From Candidatus Shapirobacteria bacterium (GTDB taxonomy: Bacteria; Patescibacteriota; Microgenomatia; UBA12405; UBA6130), in NCBI GenBank assembly GCA_027007615.1, contig JALTFB010000059.1, positions 1 to 17,736 of the forward strand: 17,736 bases of DNA. The letters are read 5' to 3'. The notes beneath the pieces are model-generated. The model made no database searches. It was not told where the DNA came from and saw only the letters and a list, made by a program, of their open reading frames with translations. A program made the position numbers and the translations under genes. This document shows positions 6,008 to 13,270 of this stretch, one piece after another. Position 1 is the stretch's first letter. Every line of letters begins with the position of its first letter.

Positions 6008-7477
6008 TTAATTACTCCATTTCCTGATTAACCGCCGGGCTTCTTTGGTTTTGGCTAACCGCAGCCAATCGCGGCGGACGGCGTCTTTCTTGGTTTTGAT
6101 AATCTCGACAATGTCGCCGTTTTTTAGTTCCTGGCCCAAGCGCGCCATCTTGCCGTTAACCTTGGCGCCGCGGCAATAGCGCAGCAGATCGCCGTGGATG
6201 CGCACGGCAAAATCAAGCGGCGAAGATCCCCGGGGCAGTTGGATGACATCGCGTTTGGGCGTTAGCACGTAGATATATTTTTCAAAAACCCTAACCTGAA
6301 AATGGCCATCCCGCCAACGGGCCAGCTTCCCAATCCATGAGTAATCATCGCCGGCTTTGCCCAGGCGATTGGACTGGATTTTATAGGCGATATGCGAGGC
6401 CGGGCCGAACTCATTGTAATAATCCATCAGCGGCGTTTTTACTTGAATTTCCAACAACCGGCCGCTAATTTTTATGGGCAAATGGAGAGCCCGATAGCCG
6501 CTCGGCTTTGGATTGCGGATATAATCGTCAAACTCCTGTTCCAAATAAGGAAAACTCGCCTGAATCGCCCCCAGCGCCGAGTAGCAGTTTTTAACATCCG
6601 CCGCCAGAATGGTTATTCCCAAAAAGTCGGAAACCTCGCCGGGCTCCGGCAATTCGGCCAGCTCCCGCTTTTCCTGGTAGCGCCGCAGCTTGAGATAGGT
6701 GCTGTAAATGCCCTTGCGGCGGCCGTAAATTTTGCTGAAGGCGATGCCGTTTTGTTCCAATAATTGGGCCAATTCGCCGTTGGCACGTTGCAGGGCTTCT
6801 TGGCGCAAAAGCCGTTGGCCAATGAAGAATTGGCGAATTTTCCGATAGCCGGAGGGATTGGCAACCCTGAAAGCAATATCCTCCAACTCGCGCTTGATGT
6901 AATAAAAGCCGATATATTCGGCCAGGGGCGCATAAAGGCGGCGGAATTTCTCCGCTTGGCGCTGTTGGTCGGCCGGCGGCAATTCGGCCACCGTCAGCGC
7001 CGAATGCAGCTTTTCAACCAGGCGGATCAAAAGGACGCGGATATCGCCGATCGAGGCCAATATCAGCCGGCGCATATTTTCCAAAACGGCCGGATCTTGG
7101 ATTGCCAACGGCCCTTTGGTGTGATTGCGGATTTCCGTCAGCCCTTGAACCAGGGAAACGACTTCAGGTTTGAATTGCTTCTCCAAATCATTTTTGGAAA
7201 CCCGGCCCGTTTCCATGACGTCGTGCAACAGGGCCGCTTCCAGGGTTGTTCCCTTAAAGCCAAGTTTGGCCAGAAACCAGGCCACGAAAAGCGAATGGCT
7301 CAGCCAGCTGTCGCCGGAGAGGCGCTTTTGGCCCCGGTGAGCTTGCCGGGCGAATTGGTAAGCCGCCCGAACGCGCCGCCTATCGGTAGCGGACAGTTGG
7401 GCATCCAAATCAGGCCAAGATAGGCGATGGATTATTTTTTTGTCAAGAGAAATTACTGGCAAAGAAACGGCTGCCAT
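6008..7477 (-). CDS. RelA/SpoT-family (p)ppGpp synthetase with altered hydrolase residues
   Basis: The 489-residue protein has an HD domain (about 30-165), a synthetase domain (about 225-350) and a TGS domain (about 397-460), and ends without the ACT/RRM module of long RSH proteins. It should make the alarmone (p)ppGpp from ATP and GDP or GTP. Synthetase residues are intact: R253-x-K255, S259, K263, D284, Y328, H332 and E343 (LEIQVKT). In the HD part R52, H61, H85-D86 and E89 are kept. However, the second acid of the usual HDxxED is T90, and the ADRLHN motif reads VEKLHS, with E155 and S159 in place of Asp and Asn. Hydrolysis is therefore probably weak or lost. The start at 7477 lies 8 nt after a perfect TATAAT. 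The FHA-PP2C gene lies 68 nt upstream on the same strand. Confidence 0.9.
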   Translation of the reverse strand: MAAVSLPVISLDKKIIHRLSWPDLDAQLSATDRRRVRAAYQFARQAHRGQKRLSGDSWLSHSLFVAWFLAKLGFKGTTLEAALLHDVMETGRVSKNDLEKQFKPEVVSLVQGLTEIRNHTKGPLAIQDPAVLENMRRLILASIGDIRVLLIRLVEKLHSALTVAELPPADQQRQAEKFRRLYAPLAEYIGFYYIKRELEDIAFRVANPSGYRKIRQFFIGQRLLRQEALQRANGELAQLLEQNGIAFSKIYGRRKGIYSTYLKLRRYQEKRELAELPEPGEVSDFLGITILAADVKNCYSALGAIQASFPYLEQEFDDYIRNPKPSGYRALHLPIKISGRLLEIQVKTPLMDYYNEFGPASHIAYKIQSNRLGKAGDDYSWIGKLARWRDGHFQVRVFEKYIYVLTPKRDVIQLPRGSSPLDFAVRIHGDLLRYCRGAKVNGKMARLGQELKNGDIVEIIKTKKDAVRRDWLRLAKTKEARRLIRKWSN

Positions 7478-7485
7478 TGCTTTTT

Positions 7486-7494
7486 ATTATAACA
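7486..7494 (-). promoter_or_regulatory. Extended -10 promoter of the RelA/SpoT gene
   Basis: Read leftward, TGT-TATAAT is a perfect -10 (7486-7491) with the extended TG element. It is 8 nt from the ATG at 7477. The -35 region is weak. Confidence 0.6.
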
Positions 7495-7545
7495 TGGGGG
7501 AGGGAGCATAGAACCGAGCTGGCGAACTGGAAGCGGGGGAGGGGC

Positions 7546-8916
7546 CTAGATAATTACGGCGGTAGCGTTATCGGCGTCTTTACCTTCTTCTCTAACCGCC
7601 TCTTGTGTCAACTGTTTGGCAACTTGCTCTTTGCTGAGCCTTTGAGATATGCCGTTTCTGACAATTTTTTCAATTCGCGCGTTGGAGAGAGCCATGCCCA
7701 CGCCGTCACAAGTCAATAATACCCAATTTTCAGGGCCCACGTTCTGGAAAGTGAAAGATCGTGGCGGTAAGCTACCTTCCCCTTTTATTGCGTTATTAAC
7801 GATACTGGCTTGTGGACTATGTTTTGCTTGATTTTCCGTTAGAGTCTTTCCTTTCCAGAGATCGCCAACGGCGCTGTCGGGGTAGGTAAATTGTATAAGT
7901 TTACCGTTTCTGTCAAAAATAAAAGCCTGCGCGTCTCCGGCTTGAATTACCCTAAGAATATTGTTGGGAGATCGGGCCGCTAAAATTATAGTTGCTCCGG
8001 CTTTTTCGGGGAGTTCTCCAGCCGCTTTTGCCTCTTCAATTTCCTGATTAGCCAAATCGAAAACGTCATGTAGGGGAGCGCCATTATCGATTTTCTTCAA
8101 ATTGGATTCGACAACGCCTTTTATAATTCCTGCCGCCGGGTTGCCTCCTTTGTAGCCGCCCATACCGTCGACAATTGCGCCCACAGATTGGCTGACGACA
8201 AAAGCATCCTGTTGCTCATCACGGCTGCCTATCTCGCTGTGGCCGCCCGGGTCTGAAGCGGGGAGATAATTTTCTGGATTGCTTTTTTTGCCGGCAGTTG
8301 TGGATTCGGCTCTTCGGGCTTTCCGCTCTTTGGGATGTTTTTCCCAATAACTTTTTACCGCTTCCGCCTGTTCTGGCGTTAGGACTATAACTACGCTTCC
8401 ATTGCTAGAAGTTTCTCGAATGTCAATGGTGTCTTTTCGGGGAGTTATAGCCAAGTGTTGCCGTGAAATCATACCGTAGTGATCAATATCAGGATATTTT
8501 ACTTTAGCCCCAGTGTTTTTGGGGTCCCTTCCAAAACCCACGGTATGCCCGCTTTCTATTTTTAATTCGTGGCCCTTGTTAGTGGTAATTCTTGCCGTTG
8601 ATCCTCCCAAAAGGCCAGGTTTTCTGGAAACTACAAAACCGGGTCCGGATAAGTCATATCTGGCAATGGCATTGTCTCTGGGAGAATATGGCAACAAAAC
8701 CAAAAGATCTGCAGCTCTAGCGGAGCAGGTTTCTTGCCCCTCTTTAGAGCTTCTTCCCTTGAGAAAAATAATTCCCGGTATTTTTTTTTCACCCTCTGGA
8801 TTAAAGGCTTTATTTGCCGCCCATATTTTTAACTCAACATCCGTTAATGGGGATGCCGGGGGAAGTTCTGTTTTGGCAGTTGTTTCATGACTTGATGGTT
8901 GCGGTTCATAATCCAT
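7546..8916 (-). CDS. FHA-PP2C fusion: phosphothreonine-binding domain with Ser/Thr phosphatase
   Basis: The 456-residue cytoplasmic protein has three parts. An N-terminal region (about 20-115) of unknown fold is shared with the divergent neighbour. An FHA domain (about 116-180) shows the phosphothreonine-reading residues G129-R130, S151-R152-x-H154 and S171-N172-G173. A PP2C phosphatase domain (about 215-456) shows the metal-binding and catalytic motifs RDEQQD (232-237), DGMGG (250-254), GDA (327-329), CDG (403-405) and DN (449-450). It should remove phosphate from Ser/Thr proteins selected through the FHA domain. No Ser/Thr kinase is in the window. The transcript begins near 8947, leaving a leader of about 30 nt with no Shine-Dalgarno. 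The gene is transcribed divergently from a paralogue at 9080. Confidence 0.85.
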   Translation of the reverse strand: MDYEPQPSSHETTAKTELPPASPLTDVELKIWAANKAFNPEGEKKIPGIIFLKGRSSKEGQETCSARAADLLVLLPYSPRDNAIARYDLSGPGFVVSRKPGLLGGSTARITTNKGHELKIESGHTVGFGRDPKNTGAKVKYPDIDHYGMISRQHLAITPRKDTIDIRETSSNGSVVIVLTPEQAEAVKSYWEKHPKERKARRAESTTAGKKSNPENYLPASDPGGHSEIGSRDEQQDAFVVSQSVGAIVDGMGGYKGGNPAAGIIKGVVESNLKKIDNGAPLHDVFDLANQEIEEAKAAGELPEKAGATIILAARSPNNILRVIQAGDAQAFIFDRNGKLIQFTYPDSAVGDLWKGKTLTENQAKHSPQASIVNNAIKGEGSLPPRSFTFQNVGPENWVLLTCDGVGMALSNARIEKIVRNGISQRLSKEQVAKQLTQEAVREEGKDADNATAVII

Positions 8917-8953
8917 TATTTATATTTATTTATCAATAAAAATTTTATAATCC

Positions 8954-8983
8954 ATAGTAACATTGTTCTGTCGCTTCTGTCAA
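8954..8983 (-). promoter_or_regulatory. Promoter of the FHA-PP2C gene
   Basis: Read leftward, -35 TTGACA (8978-8983) and -10 TACTAT (8954-8959) are 18 bp apart. It faces away from the promoter at 9042-9070, so both genes start from one 163-bp divergent region. Confidence 0.7.
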
Positions 8984-9041
8984 TTTTTTCAAACAAAGGC
9001 TAATTAGGCCGAGAAGATATTTTTAAATAGCAAGCAAGTCC

Positions 9042-9070
9042 TTGACAAGGCGGTTGTGGGGTGGAATAAT
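9042..9070 (+). promoter_or_regulatory. Promoter of the FHA-pseudophosphatase gene
   Basis: The -35 TTGACA (9042-9047) and -10 AATAAT (9065-9070) are 17 bp apart. The -35 lies in the palindrome CCTTGACAAGG, also found at the vapBC promoter. The expected transcription start (about 9077-9080) coincides with the in-frame GTG at 9080. Confidence 0.65.
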
Positions 9071-9079
9071 TTTAATATA

Positions 9080-10351
9080 GTGAGTGAAACGGGAGAAACA
9101 GCGAAGCCGGCGGAGACGAAAGAAACCGTAAAAAGTCCAGTGGTGGAAGTCAGGCCGATCTCACCGCTTGAGTCGGTGCAGTTGCAATTGGCAGCAGTCT
9201 TGGCAAGCGGCGAAAAGGGCCTACCTTATGGAAAATGGCTTCATGGCAAAGGCTATAAGGAAGAAGCCGCTGCGGTGGGTCCGGTGCTAATCGCATTGCC
9301 GGGGCCGAAAAAATTTGATTTGGATAATGGCGCTGTAATTGCCAGGCCAGCAAAGAAAGCGGGAGAGCCGGCAATGGAGATAACGGTTGCATCTGGCGAA
9401 AAAGCGGTTATGGATATGGCCAGTTTAGGCAGAAGCGCAAGCAATGATCTTAGGTATACCCACGAGCGTACATCTTTTTTTCAAGGCGTAATTTTTACAG
9501 GACGCGAAGGAAAGATACACGTGGCTGATAAAGGTAGCACTAATGGAACACTGGTATTGCCTATAAGCGAAGAAGAAGCTCGGGCGGTTGAAGAAGAGTG
9601 GCGTAAAAATGCCAACCGCACGGGGCAAGGGGAAAGAAGAGTGGTTATCAATGAGAAGGGGGGTGCCTATACAGTTAGAGGAGAAATTAAAGGAGAAAAA
9701 AACCCATTCCAAACAGAGCGTTGTGTGTCTATGGGAAATGTTGCGGCGGTTATTAGGGGCGTGGGGGGAGCAGCGAGGGAAAGCGCCGCCGCCGCGGCGG
9801 TGGCCCAAAATGCATTGGAAGAAATGTTGGTAGACATAAGAGCGGGCAGGCTTTCTTTAAAAGAGGCAGCCGCCAAGGTAAATGAGGAAGTGTGGGAAGC
9901 TAAATATAGAGGGGAAATAAAGCGTGAAGAAGATATTGGCGTCCAGCTGGTTTTGGCGCGGCGAGTGACTAAAGTTGATAGCCGTGGCCGCAGGCAACCT
10001 GGAGTGGTAGCTCTCCGGTCTGGTAACCTTCAAGCGTTTATCCATAAAGGCGATTCAATCACCCCTTTATTCTCGGGCGGTGCTCCAGCTTCTCAAGACT
10101 TTAGGCTAGGGGCTAACCCTCATCAGAGAAAAATTGAAGAAGGCAGATTTTTCCCTGTATCCGGTGAAGATAGGATAGTTTTGGTTTCCCCCGAGGCAGT
10201 GGAATCTTTAGGTAAAGAAGGAATAAATAAGATAATAAATAATGCCGAGGGTAATAAAATTGGTAAAAAGGGAATGGCGAAAAATTTGGTGAACTTGGCG
10301 ATTTCTGGAATGGGCGAAGACGTGGCCCCAACCACTGCTCTGGTTATGTAG
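9080..10351 (+). CDS. FHA protein with degenerate PP2C domain (predicted pseudophosphatase)
   Basis: The GTG at 9080 gives 423 residues. An earlier in-frame GTG at 9056 lies between the -35 and -10 boxes and so cannot be used from this promoter. The protein aligns along its length with the FHA-PP2C neighbour: the shared N-terminal region beginning SPL, the FHA part (GR at 117-118, STNGT at 153-157) and the following LPISEEEARAVEEEW. The catalytic positions are changed: DGMGG reads RGVGG (R226), the GD pair reads GN (315-316), the CDG Asp is E372, the first motif Asp is E213, and the final DN is A416-P417. The FHA SRxH signature is also lost (S132-F133-F134-Q135). Catalysis is therefore unlikely. 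A regulatory, scaffold or decoy role for its partner is a reasonable guess. Confidence 0.8.
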   Translation: MSETGETAKPAETKETVKSPVVEVRPISPLESVQLQLAAVLASGEKGLPYGKWLHGKGYKEEAAAVGPVLIALPGPKKFDLDNGAVIARPAKKAGEPAMEITVASGEKAVMDMASLGRSASNDLRYTHERTSFFQGVIFTGREGKIHVADKGSTNGTLVLPISEEEARAVEEEWRKNANRTGQGERRVVINEKGGAYTVRGEIKGEKNPFQTERCVSMGNVAAVIRGVGGAARESAAAAAVAQNALEEMLVDIRAGRLSLKEAAAKVNEEVWEAKYRGEIKREEDIGVQLVLARRVTKVDSRGRRQPGVVALRSGNLQAFIHKGDSITPLFSGGAPASQDFRLGANPHQRKIEEGRFFPVSGEDRIVLVSPEAVESLGKEGINKIINNAEGNKIGKKGMAKNLVNLAISGMGEDVAPTTALVM

Positions 10352-10360
10352 TTACTCGCA

Positions 10361-10389
10361 AATCAGCCACTAAATCACTCCAGCTGATT
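10361..10389 (+). other. Weak hairpin after the pseudophosphatase gene
   Basis: AATCAGC (10361-10367) pairs with GCTGATT (10383-10389), starting 10 nt after the stop. There is no T-run, so a terminator role is doubtful. Confidence 0.3.
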
Positions 10390-10428
10390 CCCATCCGCCT
10401 GCTTTTCCGGCTATCGCCAATCAGATTC

Positions 10429-10530
10429 TTAGGACCTCTTCTTTCCGCAAAAATCTACAGCGGTTTTAATTGCGGAATTTGATTCCGGCGTCCAGAACTT
10501 GGTTAATAGCGGCTCGCTGTCGTCGGCCAT
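10429..10530 (-). CDS. Possible small leftward gene (33 residues), unknown
   Basis: A leftward ATG at 10530 opens a 33-residue frame starting MADDSEPLLTKFW. It is placed 9 nt after a good -10 TAAAAT (10540-10545 read leftward), with a -35 like TTGTAG (10562-10567) 16 bp further up. This spacing from -10 to start is the same as at several real genes here. A second leftward frame, shifted by one base, stays open past it to about 10350 with a protein-like composition (RRGPKNLIGDSRKSRRMG). This may therefore be a frameshifted remnant of a longer gene. There is no homology to lean on, and chance is a real alternative. Confidence 0.25.
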   Translation of the reverse strand: MADDSEPLLTKFWTPESNSAIKTAVDFCGKKRS

Positions 10531-10562
10531 ATTTAGGATATTTTAACATAATATAAATCTGC

Positions 10563-10568
10563 TACAAT
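10563..10568 (+). promoter_or_regulatory. -10 box of the Tat-protein gene
   Basis: TACAAT lies 7 nt before the ATG at 10576. The upstream region is AT-rich (TTTTAA at about 10541) but has no clear -35. The box overlaps the -35 of the possible leftward small gene. Confidence 0.45.
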
Positions 10569-10575
10569 AAATGAA

Positions 10576-13206
10576 ATGGAATATGGGGAAGGTCCTGTAA
10601 GGGCGCCGACTTCCGGTGAGCCGGCGCCTAAAAAGCCGGGGATATTAGACCGCGAAAAAACACGGAGGGAATTTTTAAAGCGTAGCCTTGAGGTGGGAGC
10701 GGCCCTGGCTGCTTCGCGATTTTTGCCGAAATCAGCTGCCCGGGCAGCGGGTGATGAGGGTTTTATGAGATATGCCCGGGAGGGGTTCTCCTTTGGCGAT
10801 TTTAATGGTTCGGAATTGGCGAGTTTAAAGCCGGAGGAGCGGAGAACGGCAGTGCTGAGGGACTTGTTTGAAACCAGGCCGTTGATTCGGCCGGATATAA
10901 TTCCCCAAAGGCTAGCGCCGGATGGAAATAAGGATAGTTTGCTTTTCCATGATTATGATTTTCGCAATCTGATTATGGTTGACAGCGGCCGGTATAGGGA
11001 AATTGAAAAGCAAAAGACAAGCCCGGTTAATGTTGGCAAGCTGTTGCAATTATTGGAGGAACGCTACGAAGAACTATACCATAATCCCCATTTAACGGAA
11101 ATTGATCCCGATGTAGAGCAATTTGATAAGCTGTGCCGAGAAATGGCCGATGCCACCAATTTGCCGGCCGATTTTATAAAGGCAATGTGGTGGCAAGAAA
11201 ATGCCGCCCACGGTACCTATGACATCCATGACCAAAAGGCGGCGCGGATATTCCGCCATCGGGATGGCCCGTTAGCCATTTACCAGCCCAAATTTTCCCT
11301 AAAAGTAATGGCTTGGCGGACCAGGCGCGGTTTAGGTAGGTATAAAACAAAACTTTGGGGTGATGTTGTAAGAGTTTTTGCTTTTCCCCTAAATGAAAGT
11401 TATCAAAAAAATGGCAAGGATTCCCGTAAAATTGTTGTTACCAGAGTGCCTTCCCGCCTGGTAGCCGCCGATGCAAAATTAAACCTTCTGGCCGGTTTGA
11501 TAATTTACGGTCAAGCGTTTAATAAGATTTCTTCCTTTGGGGAAGTGCTGAACAGCGGCTTTCAACATCTTCTTGGAAAATTGCAAAAAGCCAGCCGGCC
11601 CGAAACTTCTCCTTTGCAAGAAACGGTACTGGAAGGGGGATTTGCGTCCTTTCGGGAAACATTGCGGAAATCTGCCGCCGCCGCCCGGCCGCCAAGCGAA
11701 GAGGAGCTGCGGCTAGCCTATGCCTATGCCGTTTACCATCATGGTATTGTTCCCAGCGAAGAAAAGCTGGTGAATCAGCAATTTAAACGGCAATCAGCTG
11801 ATCTGAAATATTATTTTGGTGATCCGGCTAAAAGAATAATCCGCCTTCTGCGGTTGAAGCCTTGGGAATCGGATAATTTCCGCCGCCAGGTAGAAATGGA
11901 AGGGGAAACGAAAACATTTTTCTGTTTTCCCATAGAAAATTTTGCGGCTCCCCGCCTCCCCGGCCATTATTCAGCAATTTTGCGCCGGATAATGGATGAT
12001 GAGCGACTGCTAAAGCGGATGCCGGAAGACAAACTGGCCGCTTTGGGAACTTTGGCATTTATTGATCTGCTGGAAGACCGCGGTTTTCGAATTAAGCTGC
12101 GGCGGTTTATTAAAAATGTAGGTATGGAGGAAAGCGAGGAGGGCAAATTTTGGGCGCAAGTGGGAAACTTAAGGCAGTTGCGAAAAAAGTTTCCCCTTCG
12201 CCACCCGCCAAATTTCAACTATCGCGATTTCAGCGTTTCCAATGATGCTTTGGGGCGGTTATTTATGGAAAATTCCCGGTTAATCCGGGCCCACCTGTTT
12301 TATTGGCAAGATCCAGCCCGGGATTTTGCCGGCACCTTGCTCCTTTTGGAGGCGGGCAATAGAGGCGTGGATGTTTCTGCGCCGCCCGTAATTTCTCCCC
12401 TGATGTCTCTGGAACAGATTTTTGATAAATGGCCAATTGAAAAAATAAGCGATTTTGTTTTACATTCCAAAGGAGAGCTGGCCGAAGCGCTTTTAGTTAA
12501 GCAAAAAGTAGAGCAAAATTTTGCCGATCTCCGTGAGAATGATCCGGAGACGGCGGATTTGTTAAGGCGGATAATTCGAGTTCGCAATTTAACGGGGAAT
12601 TTGAAAATTTACCATTACGATCTTTTAATAGACCAGCCTTTTGATATTATTCCTTTGCTGATGTTGGCTTCCAGCGAGAAGGCGGTTGATTTTTCGGTGA
12701 AGTCTTTAAAAATATTAATGGGCGAGGGCGACGAGGCGGCCGGGGCCGAAAAAACGTTGCGGGGCATCCGCCGCCAATTGCTGGCAAAAGGAGTTTCCGG
12801 GCCTGAGTGGATAGCGAAATTCAAAAAGGGGTTGGCGGAGTGGGCCAATAGCGGCCAAGCCAAGAATGGTAAAGATGACAAGAGATGGATGCGGAAATTA
12901 CGCGCCTTTTTAAACAATTCGGTCCCCCTCTATAAGGAATTGGAGAAGTATTTCGATAAGCATTTTCGTAAGGAAACGCGATCGGTTTGGGATTTAAGAA
13001 AGTGGCTGTCGCCGGTGCTGGGAGATTTGATTTTTGACTTTTGCGTTCCCGAGGAGGGAAGCAGTTCCGTGGAGCCGCTGTCGCCGTTAGCGTGGAGCAA
13101 TTATCTGATGTGGAGAACTCCGGCAGAAGATTTTTTAGACCATTTGGCCACCGCTTTAAGGGGCAGCCGCACCCCGCCGCCGACCAAGCTTGACGCCGCC
13201 AAGTAA
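10576..13206 (+). CDS. Large Tat-exported protein, possible lytic-transglycosylase-like region
   Basis: The 876-residue protein carries a twin-arginine signal: TRREFLK (29-35), a mild hydrophobic stretch (38-50) and an Ala-rich cleavage zone near SAARAAG (53-59). It should be exported folded through the Tat pathway. A 28-residue extension precedes the signal. Residues about 190-330 recall lysozyme-like transglycosylases: a helix with WWQEN (E208 as candidate acid), GPLAIYQPKFS resembling the Gly-Gln segment, and DAKLNLLAGLIIYGQAF resembling the helix after the substrate cleft. This is a weak resemblance by eye. The rest (about 340-876) is helical and unrecognised. No cofactor motif typical of Tat redox enzymes is seen. 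The gene starts 7 nt after TACAAT without a Shine-Dalgarno, 224 bp after the pseudophosphatase gene. Confidence 0.75.
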   Translation: MEYGEGPVRAPTSGEPAPKKPGILDREKTRREFLKRSLEVGAALAASRFLPKSAARAAGDEGFMRYAREGFSFGDFNGSELASLKPEERRTAVLRDLFETRPLIRPDIIPQRLAPDGNKDSLLFHDYDFRNLIMVDSGRYREIEKQKTSPVNVGKLLQLLEERYEELYHNPHLTEIDPDVEQFDKLCREMADATNLPADFIKAMWWQENAAHGTYDIHDQKAARIFRHRDGPLAIYQPKFSLKVMAWRTRRGLGRYKTKLWGDVVRVFAFPLNESYQKNGKDSRKIVVTRVPSRLVAADAKLNLLAGLIIYGQAFNKISSFGEVLNSGFQHLLGKLQKASRPETSPLQETVLEGGFASFRETLRKSAAAARPPSEEELRLAYAYAVYHHGIVPSEEKLVNQQFKRQSADLKYYFGDPAKRIIRLLRLKPWESDNFRRQVEMEGETKTFFCFPIENFAAPRLPGHYSAILRRIMDDERLLKRMPEDKLAALGTLAFIDLLEDRGFRIKLRRFIKNVGMEESEEGKFWAQVGNLRQLRKKFPLRHPPNFNYRDFSVSNDALGRLFMENSRLIRAHLFYWQDPARDFAGTLLLLEAGNRGVDVSAPPVISPLMSLEQIFDKWPIEKISDFVLHSKGELAEALLVKQKVEQNFADLRENDPETADLLRRIIRVRNLTGNLKIYHYDLLIDQPFDIIPLLMLASSEKAVDFSVKSLKILMGEGDEAAGAEKTLRGIRRQLLAKGVSGPEWIAKFKKGLAEWANSGQAKNGKDDKRWMRKLRAFLNNSVPLYKELEKYFDKHFRKETRSVWDLRKWLSPVLGDLIFDFCVPEEGSSSVEPLSPLAWSNYLMWRTPAEDFLDHLATALRGSRTPPPTKLDAAK

Positions 13207-13234
13207 CTTTTCAAATTCATTCCGCTCCAATCCC

Positions 13235-13264
13235 TTGACATAACGTATAATTATAAGATACAAT
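13235..13264 (+). promoter_or_regulatory. Promoter of the long-leader gene
   Basis: The -35 TTGACA (13235-13240) and -10 TACAAT (13259-13264) are 18 bp apart. Transcription should start near 13271, about 320 nt before the ATG at 13591. Confidence 0.75.
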
Positions 13265-13270
13265 ATGGTT

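Noticed and set aside
6764..7423. 219-residue forward frame
   Set aside because: It is antisense to the RelA/SpoT gene, whose motifs are unmistakable. A GC-rich gene leaves such open antisense frames by chance.
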